Shown piece after piece: positions 1 to 5,530 of a stretch of DNA of 11,264 nt. The notes beneath the pieces were generated by a model. That model did not search any database. It was not told the origin of the DNA and worked only from the letters and a program-made list of their open reading frames with translations. This DNA comes from Comamonadaceae bacterium (GTDB taxonomy: Bacteria; Pseudomonadota; Gammaproteobacteria; Burkholderiales; Burkholderiaceae), in the NCBI GenBank assembly GCA_947455875.1, contig CANGSD010000013.1, forward strand, positions 1 through 11,264, written 5' to 3'. The stretch's first letter is position 1. Each line of letters opens with the position of its first letter. A program made the position numbers and the translations under genes.

Positions 1-348
1 GCTTTCGTCGATCTGCACGGTCAGGCCCAGCGGGGCTTTCGCGAACAGTGGCGCCAGGTGCGTGCGTGCAGCAGCCAGGATGGCGTCGCCCGCGCGCTGC
101 TGGATGGCGTCGCTGCGGCCGACTCCCATGCGCAGGTTCATGTAGATGAATCCGTAGTCGCCTTGGCCGTCGGCTACGGCGTAATGCGCGGCGGGATAGG
201 CCAGCACGCGGGTGCCGCCGGTGGGGAAGACCTGTGTGCCCGCTTCGTCCTGCACTTGCAGCAGGGTGTCGGCCAGCGTACGACACAGGGCGGTCATGTC
301 GGCAGCGGGGTCGAGGTTGGGGGTGTAGAGGATGACGAGGTGCGGCAT
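1..348 (-). CDS. hpaF: 5-carboxymethyl-2-hydroxymuconate delta-isomerase, 3' end cut by window edge
   Basis: Isomerises 5-carboxymethyl-2-hydroxymuconate to its oxo form, the step after HpaE in cytoplasmic homoprotocatechuate degradation. The frame begins MPHLVILYTPNLDP. The proline directly after Met becomes the N-terminal catalytic proline of the tautomerase/CHMI family. A central stretch DYGFIYMNLRMGVGRS (residues 64-79) matches the conserved core of this family, including Arg73. 116 residues are visible with no stop; the family is about 125-130 residues, so only roughly 10-15 C-terminal residues are missing. The ATG lies 10 bases after the hpaD stop, and a weak GAGG overlapping that stop is the only Shine-Dalgarno candidate, so translational coupling to hpaD is likely. 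The identification rests on both sequence and the hpaE-hpaD context. Confidence 0.88.
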   Translation of the reverse strand, partial: MPHLVILYTPNLDPAADMTALCRTLADTLLQVQDEAGTQVFPTGGTRVLAYPAAHYAVADGQGDYGFIYMNLRMGVGRSDAIQQRAGDAILAAARTHLAPLFAKAPLGLTVQIDES

Positions 349-358
349 GGGTGGGGCC

Positions 359-1285
359 TCACAGGCGGCTTGCGATCGCGGTGTAGCCCTCGGCGGCGGA
401 GGCTTGGGCCTTGGGGATCGCTGCGCCATCTTGTGGCGTGACCGGGAAGATCGCGTTGATCTGGCCAGTGCCCGACGCGCCGAAGTAGGGGGTGACGACT
501 TCGGCCTTGCCGTCGTAGTCTGACCAGCCCAGTGCGCCTAGCAGCATGGCGGTGTCGTGCATGAAGCCCTCGCCATGGCCCTTGGCGGCGTACTCGGGCA
601 GCATGCCGCAAAAGTTTGTCCATTCGCCGGCTTGCCACATGCGCACGACGTCGCGATCGAGCGCCTCCAAGAAGGGGCTCCAGATCTTGAATCCGTACTC
701 GGGCGCCAAGCCGTTTTGCGCGAAGCGGTGCGACAGCGAGCCGCTGGCGAAGATCGCCACGGTGCCGTCGTAGTGGTCTTCGATGGCGCGGCGGATCGCC
801 CAGCCCAGACGGGCGCTGTCATTGAGGTAATGCGCCATGCACAGGGCCGAGACCGACACCACCCGGTAATGCTGGTCCTGGTTCATGTAGCGCATCGGCA
901 CCAGCGTGCCGTATTCCGGATTGAGCGTGGTGGCGTCATGCGCCAGCGTCTCGACGCCCCATTCGTTGCAGGTTTTCGCAAGCAGCTGGCCCAGCGTCGG
1001 GTTGCCCGCAAACTCGAAGCCCATATTGCTGATGAAATGCGGCAACTCGTTGCTGGTGTACAGGCCCTTGAAGTGGGGGGCGCAGTTGATGTGGTAGTTG
1101 GCGTTGACCAGCCAGTGCGTGTCAAACACCACGATGGTGTCCACGCCCAGCGCGCGGCAGCGCCGGTCGATCTCGTGGTGGCCGTCGATGGCGTCCTGGC
1201 GCGTGCCCTTGCGCGGGCCATCGAGCTCGCTCAGGTACATCGAGGGCACATGGGTGATCTTGGCGGCCAGTGCGAGCTTGCCCAT
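359..1285 (-). CDS. hpaD: 3,4-dihydroxyphenylacetate (homoprotocatechuate) 2,3-dioxygenase
   Basis: Cleaves the ring of homoprotocatechuate with O2 to give 5-carboxymethyl-2-hydroxymuconate semialdehyde, in the cytoplasm. The 308-residue protein is of the LigB-type class III extradiol family: it opens MGKLALAAKITHVPSMYLSE and carries VFDTHWLVN (52-61), SNELPHF, GTLVPMRYMN (126-135), SGSLSHR (181-187) and a GEGFMHD segment (238-244). By analogy with LigB the Fe(II) ligands should be His12, His57 and Glu239, with His186 as the active-site base; this assignment is from family knowledge. It is about 25 residues longer than the E. coli enzyme as I remember it, with an Ala-rich C-terminal tail after residue 285. 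A good AGGAG (1293-1297) sits 7 bases before the ATG and supports this start. It follows hpaE by 14 bases and precedes hpaF by 10, so the three genes form one transcription unit. Confidence 0.95.
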   Translation of the reverse strand: MGKLALAAKITHVPSMYLSELDGPRKGTRQDAIDGHHEIDRRCRALGVDTIVVFDTHWLVNANYHINCAPHFKGLYTSNELPHFISNMGFEFAGNPTLGQLLAKTCNEWGVETLAHDATTLNPEYGTLVPMRYMNQDQHYRVVSVSALCMAHYLNDSARLGWAIRRAIEDHYDGTVAIFASGSLSHRFAQNGLAPEYGFKIWSPFLEALDRDVVRMWQAGEWTNFCGMLPEYAAKGHGEGFMHDTAMLLGALGWSDYDGKAEVVTPYFGASGTGQINAIFPVTPQDGAAIPKAQASAAEGYTAIASRL

Positions 1286-1299
1286 GGTGTGGCTCCTGT

Positions 1300-2757
1300 T
1301 CAGACGCCCCAGTGCGGGATGTGGTGGCCGCCCAGCGAGACGGCGACGTTCTTGGGTTCTAGGAAGACCTCGTAGCTCCAGGTGCCGCCCTCGCGGCCGG
1401 TGCCCGAGGCCTTGGTGCCGCCAAAGGGCTGGCGCAGGTCACGCACGTTTTGGCTGTTGACAAAGCACATGCCGGCTTCGACGGATGCGGCGACGCGATG
1501 GGCTTTGCCGATGTTCTCGGTCCAGACATAACTGGAGAGGCCATAGGCGATGTCGTTGGCGATGCGAATCGCGTCGGCCTCGTCTTGGAAGGGAATCAGG
1601 CAGGCGACCGGGCCGAAGATTTCGTCCTGGGCGATCTTCATGCGGTTGTCGACATCGGCAAACACCGTGGGCAGCACGTAGTTGCCCTTCTTCACGCGAT
1701 CCGGCAGGTCGGGCGCGCCCAGGCCGCCGCACAGGAGCGTGGCGCCCTCCTTGGGGCCGAGCTCGATGTAGCTGCGAACCTTGGCCAGATGAGCCTGCGA
1801 GATCATGGGGCCGACGATGGTTTTTTCATCGAGCGGGTCGCCGACGGTGATCTTCTTGGCGCGGGCGACGAACTTCTCGACGAAGCTGGCATAGATGGAC
1901 TTTTGCACCAGGATGCGGCTGCCGGCGGTGCAACGCTCGCCGTTGTTGGAGAAGATCATGAACACGGCGGCGTCCAGCGCGCGGTCCAGGGCGGCATCTT
2001 CAAAGATCACGAAGGGGCTCTTGCCACCGAGCTCCATGCTGAATTTCTTGAGGCCTGCTTCCTTGACGATGCGGTTGCCGGTGGCGGTGGAGCCGGTAAA
2101 GGAGATGGCGCGCACGTCGGGATGGCGCACCAGCGGCTCGCCCGCTTCCTTGCCGTAGCCGTGGACGATGTTCAAGACACCCGCGGGCACGCCCGCCTCC
2201 AGGGCCAGCTCGCCCAGGCGCGCAGCGGTCAGGGGCGAGAGCTCGCTCATTTTCAGTACCGCGGTGTTGCCAAAGGCCAGGCAGGGCGCGACCTTCCAGG
2301 TGGCAGTCATGAAGGGCACATTCCACGGCGAGATCAACGCGCACACGCCCACCGGGTGGAACAGCGTGTAGTTCAGGTGCGTGGGCGTGGGATAGGTGTG
2401 GCCGTCCACCCGGGTGCACATCTCGGCGAAGTAGTAGAAGTTGTCGGCGGCGCGCGGCACCAGCTGCTTGCCGGTCTGGGCGATCACCTGGCCGGTGTCA
2501 TTGGTCTCGGTCTGCGCGATCTCGGGCACATGGCGGGCGATCAGGTCGCCCAGCTTGCGCACAATCTTGGCGCGCTCGGTCGCGGGCAGGCCGGCCCAGG
2601 CCGGGAAGGCGGTCTTGGCCGCGGCGACGGCGGCCTGCACCTGGTCTTCGCCGCCGGTGGCGACTTCGGCCAGCACCTCTTGAGTGGCGGGGTTGACGGT
2701 CTCGAAGTACTCGCGGCCAGGGACGGACTTGCCGTCAATCAGGTGGTCGATACGCAT
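1300..2757 (-). CDS. hpaE: 5-carboxymethyl-2-hydroxymuconate semialdehyde dehydrogenase
   Basis: NAD-dependent aldehyde dehydrogenase that oxidises the ring-cleavage product of HpaD to 5-carboxymethyl-2-hydroxymuconate. 485 residues, close to the usual ~488. It shows all ALDH landmarks: PWN with catalytic-pocket Asn146, FTGS (220-223), MELGGK with general base Glu242, NNGERCTAG with nucleophile Cys276, and EIFGP with Glu379 contacting the cofactor. The start chosen is MRIDHLIDGK at 2757. The frame stays open about 149 codons further upstream, but that stretch is antisense-of-frame material over the neighbouring nitronate monooxygenase gene and is Arg/Pro-rich, unlike an ALDH N-terminus. No strong Shine-Dalgarno precedes this ATG, which is odd for the first gene of a catabolic block. 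The 125-base gap upstream carries a likely operator. The stop lies 14 bases before hpaD. Confidence 0.94.
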   Translation of the reverse strand: MRIDHLIDGKSVPGREYFETVNPATQEVLAEVATGGEDQVQAAVAAAKTAFPAWAGLPATERAKIVRKLGDLIARHVPEIAQTETNDTGQVIAQTGKQLVPRAADNFYYFAEMCTRVDGHTYPTPTHLNYTLFHPVGVCALISPWNVPFMTATWKVAPCLAFGNTAVLKMSELSPLTAARLGELALEAGVPAGVLNIVHGYGKEAGEPLVRHPDVRAISFTGSTATGNRIVKEAGLKKFSMELGGKSPFVIFEDAALDRALDAAVFMIFSNNGERCTAGSRILVQKSIYASFVEKFVARAKKITVGDPLDEKTIVGPMISQAHLAKVRSYIELGPKEGATLLCGGLGAPDLPDRVKKGNYVLPTVFADVDNRMKIAQDEIFGPVACLIPFQDEADAIRIANDIAYGLSSYVWTENIGKAHRVAASVEAGMCFVNSQNVRDLRQPFGGTKASGTGREGGTWSYEVFLEPKNVAVSLGGHHIPHWGV

Positions 2758-2813
2758 GATGGACGTTTGCAGGAGATGGCTGGGGCAACGACAGAAGTCG
2801 CTAGCAAATAAAC

Positions 2814-2842
2814 AGTGTATTCGCTCACCTGTGAGCCCCACC
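2814..2842 (-). promoter_or_regulatory. Candidate promoter of the hpaE-hpaD-hpaF unit
   Basis: On the minus strand a TACACT (2819 to 2814) matches the sigma70 -10 consensus at 4 of 6 positions, about 57 bases before the hpaE ATG. The hexamer 17 bases upstream (GTGGGG) is a poor -35 box. A perfect inverted repeat fills the spacer exactly. A weak -35 with a palindrome in the promoter core fits a regulated promoter, but the box assignment is tentative; a second AT-rich -10 option (TTTATT, 2812 to 2807) exists. Confidence 0.35.
2823..2836. promoter_or_regulatory. Perfect 14-base inverted repeat, candidate operator
   Basis: GCTCAC-CT-GTGAGC is a hyphenated perfect palindrome (6+6 with a 2-base centre) in the gap upstream of hpaE. 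Its size and position, between the candidate -35 and -10 boxes, suit a dimeric repressor or activator. hpa gene clusters in enteric bacteria are controlled by the MarR-family HpaR and the AraC-family HpaA. Which type would act here cannot be told, and no regulator gene lies in the window. Confidence 0.5.
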
Positions 2843-2882
2843 GAGCCGCGCGAGCTGGTGATGCTTTGCGGCATCTCCAGTC

Positions 2883-3923
2883 TTAGACTGAGTCGAAGCC
2901 GCGCGCCAGCGCGCGCACCACCTCGGCGGCCGGCGCCGCGCGGCATCCGTTGCGGTTCGTGCCAGACCACAGCGGGCTGAAGTCGCCCACGCCTGCGGCC
3001 TCGGCATGCGAGCGCAGGGGGCCGATCCCGCCGGTGGCCAGTGGAAAGGGCGGTGCCGCCTGGCTCACGGGGCCCTGCTCGCGCATGACGCGGTTGACGA
3101 TGCCGCGTGCCAGGCCGCCGGAGAACAGGTTGGTCAGCGCGGTCGGTGCTTGCAGGTCTTTCAGGGCTGCGCGATGCACGGGGCTCGTGCGGGCCTCCTC
3201 GCACAAGAGGAAAGACGTTCCCACCTGCACGGCGCTGGCACCCAGGGCCATCGCGTCACGCACGCCCTGGGCATCGGCGATGCCGCCGGCGGCAATCACT
3301 GGGATGTCCAGCGCCGCGACGATTTGCGGCAGCAAGGTGGCCGTGCCGGCCTGCAGCGTCACGTCCTTGTCCAGAAAGTGACCGCGATGGCCGCCGGCTT
3401 CCAGGCCCTGCGCGATTACTGCGTCGGCGCCCTGGGCCTGCAGCCACCGGGCCTCGCGCACCGTGGTGGCCGACGACAGCACGCGCGAACCCATGCGCTT
3501 GACACGCGCCAGCAGGTCGGGGGCAGGCAGACCGAAATGAAAGCTCACGACGGCGGGGCGAAACGCCTCCAGAACCTCGGCGGCCGCGTGGCTGAAAGGC
3601 TGGCGGCTGGCGCCGGACGTGGCTTTCGCAGGATCCAGACCGAACTCGCGGTAGTAGGGGACCAGCGTCTGCATCCAGCGGGCCTCGCGCGCTGCGTCGG
3701 GTGCGGGCGGGGTGTGAACGAAGAAGTTGACGTTGTAGGGGCAGCCGGCGGCCTGCAGTAGCCGCAGTTCGCGTTCGAGCGACGCCGCGTCCAGCATGGC
3801 CGCAGGCAAGGAGCCCAGGGCGCCAGCCTGACCGACGGCGATCGCCAGGCCGGCGTCCTGCGAGCCGGCCATGGGCGCTTGAATCAGGGGGAGTGGGGTG
3901 CCGAGGAAAGTGAGGTCGGTCAT
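2883..3923 (-). CDS. Nitronate monooxygenase-like FMN flavoprotein (class I, 2-nitropropane dioxygenase family)
   Basis: Family members are FMN-dependent TIM-barrel enzymes that oxidise alkyl nitronates such as propionate-3-nitronate, using O2. The 346-residue protein has the class I signatures in order: IQAPMAG near the N-terminus (14-20), NVNFFVH (64-70), ADAVIAQGLEAGGHRG (166-181) with the likely catalytic His179, IPVIAAGGIADAQG (207-220) and ALGASAVQVGTSFL (226-239) for phosphate/FMN binding, and FSGGLARGIVNR (267-278). The length is typical. The ATG at 3923 begins MTDLTFLGTPLPLIQAP, as expected for the family; no clear Shine-Dalgarno precedes it. It is on the same strand as hpaE, ending 125 bases before it, and is divergent from the outer-membrane protein gene. 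A direct role in homoprotocatechuate breakdown is not known to me. Annotated relatives are often enoyl-reductase-like (FabK) or of unknown substrate, so family membership is firmer than the reaction. Confidence 0.88.
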   Translation of the reverse strand: MTDLTFLGTPLPLIQAPMAGSQDAGLAIAVGQAGALGSLPAAMLDAASLERELRLLQAAGCPYNVNFFVHTPPAPDAAREARWMQTLVPYYREFGLDPAKATSGASRQPFSHAAAEVLEAFRPAVVSFHFGLPAPDLLARVKRMGSRVLSSATTVREARWLQAQGADAVIAQGLEAGGHRGHFLDKDVTLQAGTATLLPQIVAALDIPVIAAGGIADAQGVRDAMALGASAVQVGTSFLLCEEARTSPVHRAALKDLQAPTALTNLFSGGLARGIVNRVMREQGPVSQAAPPFPLATGGIGPLRSHAEAAGVGDFSPLWSGTNRNGCRAAPAAEVVRALARGFDSV

Positions 3924-3951
3924 GGTGTCGCGCGCATTTCGAAGCTGGATT

Positions 3952-3980
3952 TTGCCGCAGGGGCCAGGGCCCGCTACAAC
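3952..3980 (+). promoter_or_regulatory. Candidate sigma70 promoter for the outer-membrane protein gene
   Basis: TTGCCG (3952-3957) and TACAAC (3975-3980) are separated by exactly 17 bases, each matching its consensus at 4 of 6 positions. The predicted start site near 3987 would give a leader of about 65 bases before the ATG at 4052. This is the only well-spaced pair I found in the 128-base divergent gap. I found no convincing promoter for the opposite gene. Confidence 0.45.
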
Positions 3981-4036
3981 TCAGCCCAATGAAAGGAATC
4001 CAGGGAACCTGTCCCTAGCATTCGCCGCTTCAACAC

Positions 4037-4044
4037 AAAGGGAG
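4037..4044 (+). promoter_or_regulatory. Strong Shine-Dalgarno for the outer-membrane protein gene
   Basis: AAAGGGAG lies 7 bases before the ATG at 4052 and fixes that start, which is also followed directly by a signal peptide. Confidence 0.7.
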
Positions 4045-4051
4045 TCTGCGA

Positions 4052-4606
4052 ATGAAAAAGTACGTGAATGGGTTGTCGATCCTGGTTCTTCTGGCGATGG
4101 GAGTCTCGGCCCACGCCCAGACTCAGACGCCAGCGACTCCTTGGTACGGCGAACTTGCCTATGCGCCCGTGAAAATCAAGGATGCGGGTGTGACCGACGG
4201 TACGGCCAAGAATCTGCGGGGCATTCTTGGCTACGAGCTCCATCCCAACGTGGCCCTGGAGGGGCTTTTGAGTCTTGGCGTGGGGGATGCCTCCGTAACG
4301 GTCGATGGTGACCCGGTCGATACCCGTGTGAACCGAGTCGTCGGCCTCTATGTCAAGCCGAAAGTAGCGGTCTCCCAGGACATTGAATTGTTCGCGCGTT
4401 TGGGTTACGTCAGGACGAAGGTCACTTCGACTCTTGCTGCGACTGGAGAGGCCGAGTCGGAATCAGCCTCGGATGTCTCCTACGGTTTCGGCGCCTCCTA
4501 CCGCATCAACGACAGGTGGTCCGCAGTGGTGGATTACATGCGCTATTACGAAAAGGACGGATTCCGCTTGCAAGGGCTCTCCGCCGGCCTGCGCTTGCGG
4601 TTCTAA
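4052..4606 (+). CDS. Small outer-membrane beta-barrel protein (OmpX/OmpA-barrel-like)
   Basis: 184 residues. It begins with a clear Sec signal peptide: MKKYVNG, a hydrophobic core ILVLLAMGVSA, then SAHA with probable cleavage before Gln23. The mature part alternates polar and hydrophobic residues with aromatic girdle-type residues, as in amphipathic strands: WYGELAYAPVKI (31-42), NLRGILGYEL, VVGLYVKPKVAV, IELFARLGYVRTKV (111-124), DVSYGFGASYRI (141-152), WSAVVDYMRYYE (156-167). It ends GLSAGLRLRF, with the terminal Phe that outer-membrane barrels use for BAM recognition. About 160 mature residues suits an eight-stranded barrel of the 'outer membrane protein beta-barrel domain' type. Function is unknown: adhesion, stress or structural roles occur in the family. 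It has its own promoter and Shine-Dalgarno and is followed by a hairpin, so it is probably monocistronic. Its base composition looks slightly less GC-rich than its neighbours. Confidence 0.85.
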   Translation: MKKYVNGLSILVLLAMGVSAHAQTQTPATPWYGELAYAPVKIKDAGVTDGTAKNLRGILGYELHPNVALEGLLSLGVGDASVTVDGDPVDTRVNRVVGLYVKPKVAVSQDIELFARLGYVRTKVTSTLAATGEAESESASDVSYGFGASYRINDRWSAVVDYMRYYEKDGFRLQGLSAGLRLRF

Positions 4607-4644
4607 CCCTGCTTCAGCCCCCACCCCGCGGGTGACCGCAGGGT
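4606..4644 (+). terminator. Nested hairpin after the outer-membrane protein gene, possible terminator
   Basis: Starting at the last base of the stop codon, ACCCTGC (4606-4612) pairs with GCAGGGT (4638-4644). Inside it CACCC (4622-4626) pairs with GGGTG (4630-4634) around a 3-base loop. There is no T-run after it, so it is not a classical intrinsic terminator. It may be an RNA 3'-end stabiliser or a pause site upstream of Rho action. It separates the barrel gene from the promoter region of the next operon. Confidence 0.4.
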
Positions 4645-4666
4645 GCGAACTAGGGAAATCCTTAGG

Positions 4667-4701
4667 TTTCGAACTCGAAAATCAAGTTGCGAAATCGAAA
4701 A
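4667..4701. repeat. CGAA repeat array, candidate operator of the transport/catabolic operon
   Basis: The 12-base unit CGAACTCGAAAA (4670-4681) recurs as CGAAATCGAAAA (4690-4701), matching at 11 of 12 positions and offset by exactly 20 bases. Each unit contains two CGAA motifs 6 bases apart. The first unit also sits in a perfect palindrome, TTTCGA-AC-TCGAAA (4667-4680). A further CGAA at 4716 is again 20 bases on from 4696. The array flanks and runs through the -35 box of the candidate promoter. Direct repeats of CGAAA/TTTCG are a known style of DeoR-family operator; assigning that family here is inference. Confidence 0.5.
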
Positions 4702-4715
4702 ATCGTGCCTACATT
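4687..4715 (+). promoter_or_regulatory. Candidate sigma70 promoter of the SDR-ABC transporter-kinase operon
   Basis: TTGCGA (4687-4692) and TACATT (4710-4715) are spaced by exactly 17 bases; each has 4 of 6 consensus bases. The local sequence is the most AT-rich stretch of the region. The predicted start near 4722 leaves a leader of about 32 bases before the ATG at 4754. The -35 box lies within the CGAA repeats and the start site within the inverted repeat at 4719-4740, consistent with repression by occlusion. Confidence 0.5.
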
Positions 4716-4718
4716 CGA

Positions 4719-4740
4719 ATCGCTCGCGTTCTCGAGCGAT
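4719..4740. promoter_or_regulatory. 8+8 inverted repeat over the predicted start site
   Basis: ATCGCTCG (4719-4726) and CGAGCGAT (4733-4740) are perfect inverted copies around a 6-base centre. The element covers roughly -3 to +19 of the predicted transcript and ends 13 bases before the SDR start codon. It could be a protein operator or, in the mRNA, a 5' hairpin that protects the end or limits access to the ribosome site at about 4744-4749. Confidence 0.5.
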
Positions 4741-4753
4741 CTTGGGAAGTCGA

Positions 4754-5476
4754 ATGAACGGCATCAGTTTTTCGGTCCGAGACAAGCATGTCTTGATCAG
4801 CGGCGGCAGCGGCGGGATTGGCAGCGCTTTCGCCCATGCCTTCCTTCAGCACGGGGCACAGGTCACCGTCACCGACCTGAAGCCGCCGCCGGAGGACGTC
4901 CTCCAGGCCGGCGCCCGCTTTGAGGCCCTGGACGTTACCAGCGACGAAGCGGTCCTTGCGTTAGCGAAAAAGATCGACACGCTGGACGTGCTGATTCACT
5001 GCGCCGGCCGACTCAAACGCTGGGAAGAACACCAGCCCGAGGTCTTTCGCGAGATTGTCGATATCCACCTTTTCGGCAATGTGCGTCTGGCCGCAGCCTT
5101 TCGCCCCCACCTGAAGCAAACCCGAGGCTGCCTGATCAACATCGCCTCGATGTACAGCTACTTCGGTGCGCCCCAGGTGCCCGCGTATGCCGCCGCCAAG
5201 ACGGCGGTGGTGGGCCTGACCCGGTCGCTGGCCCTGGCCTATGCCGAGGATGGCATCCGCGTGAATGCCATCGCACCCGGTTGGATCGCTACCGAAATCA
5301 GCCGGGGCGGCCGCGAAAACCCTGAATTCAATAACAAGCTGCTGGCGCGTCTGCCAAGCAATCGTTGGGCCGAGCCCGAGGAATTGGCCGGCACGGCGCT
5401 GTTTCTCGCGTCGCCGGCGTCGGCCTTGATCAACGGCGTGACGATTCCGGTGGATGGCGGCTATACGTCCGCCTGA
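4754..5476 (+). CDS. SDR-family NAD(P)-dependent oxidoreductase
   Basis: Classical short-chain dehydrogenase of 240 residues, expected to oxidise or reduce a sugar, polyol or related alcohol in the cytoplasm. The nucleotide-binding motif is SGGSGGIG (16-23, pattern GxxxGxG). Asp41 at the end of the second strand favours NAD(H). Asp60 and HCAG (82-85) follow. Catalytic residues are Ser132, Tyr145 and Lys149 (YAAAK), with NAIAPGWIATE (171-181) and the C-terminal IPVDGGYTSA typical of the family. The tetrad Asn position appears to be His105 (IVDIHLFGN). The start MNGISFSVRDKHVLISGG at 4754 is preferred over an ATG 37 codons upstream, because the upstream part crosses the promoter and repeats and because GGGA at 4744-4747 is well placed. 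It is the first gene of the operon, 54 bases before the solute-binding protein. The substrate is unknown. Confidence 0.9.
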   Translation: MNGISFSVRDKHVLISGGSGGIGSAFAHAFLQHGAQVTVTDLKPPPEDVLQAGARFEALDVTSDEAVLALAKKIDTLDVLIHCAGRLKRWEEHQPEVFREIVDIHLFGNVRLAAAFRPHLKQTRGCLINIASMYSYFGAPQVPAYAAAKTAVVGLTRSLALAYAEDGIRVNAIAPGWIATEISRGGRENPEFNNKLLARLPSNRWAEPEELAGTALFLASPASALINGVTIPVDGGYTSA

Positions 5477-5518
5477 TGGGATTTTTTGTGTTTGTGTGTG
5501 CGTAGGTACTTCAACGAC

Positions 5519-5524
5519 AAGGAG
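5519..5524 (+). promoter_or_regulatory. Shine-Dalgarno deciding the solute-binding protein start
   Basis: AAGGAG lies 6 bases before the ATG at 5531. It favours this start over an in-frame ATG 15 codons upstream, whose extra residues would disrupt the signal peptide. Confidence 0.75.
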
Positions 5525-5530
5525 ATCGAG

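Noticed and set aside
1450..2811. Long open frame on the plus strand opposite hpaE
   Set aside because: It is antisense to hpaE with low-complexity Gly/Asp/Ala/Val composition and no recognisable domain; hpaE explains the codon pattern.
2878..2890. Palindrome CAGTCT-T-AGACTG over the nitronate monooxygenase stop codon
   Set aside because: Short, partly coding, without a T-run and far from the candidate promoter; probably chance, though a weak terminator role cannot be excluded.
2758..3204. N-terminal extension of the hpaE frame by about 149 codons
   Set aside because: It overlaps the 3' part of the nitronate monooxygenase gene in another frame, is Arg/Pro/Gly-rich without family resemblance, and would give a protein far longer than HpaE.
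3006..3761. Plus-strand open frame opposite the nitronate monooxygenase gene
   Set aside because: Shadow of a well-supported gene; Arg/Gly/Gln-rich with no motif.
3938..3943. Single TTCGAA near the nitronate monooxygenase start, like the CGAA array
   Set aside because: One isolated 6-base palindrome without the 6/20-base spacing pattern is expected by chance.
4002..4016. AGGGA-N5-TCCCT inverted repeat and a GGAAC motif before the outer-membrane protein gene, considered as an operator or sigmaE promoter
   Set aside because: The stem is only 5 bases, no matching sigmaE -10 at the right distance was found, and a well-spaced sigma70-like pair lies upstream.
4643..4753. Upstream ATG extending the SDR by 37 residues
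   Set aside because: The extra residues are Arg/Ser-rich, cross the promoter and inverted repeats, and precede a normal SDR N-terminus at 4754.
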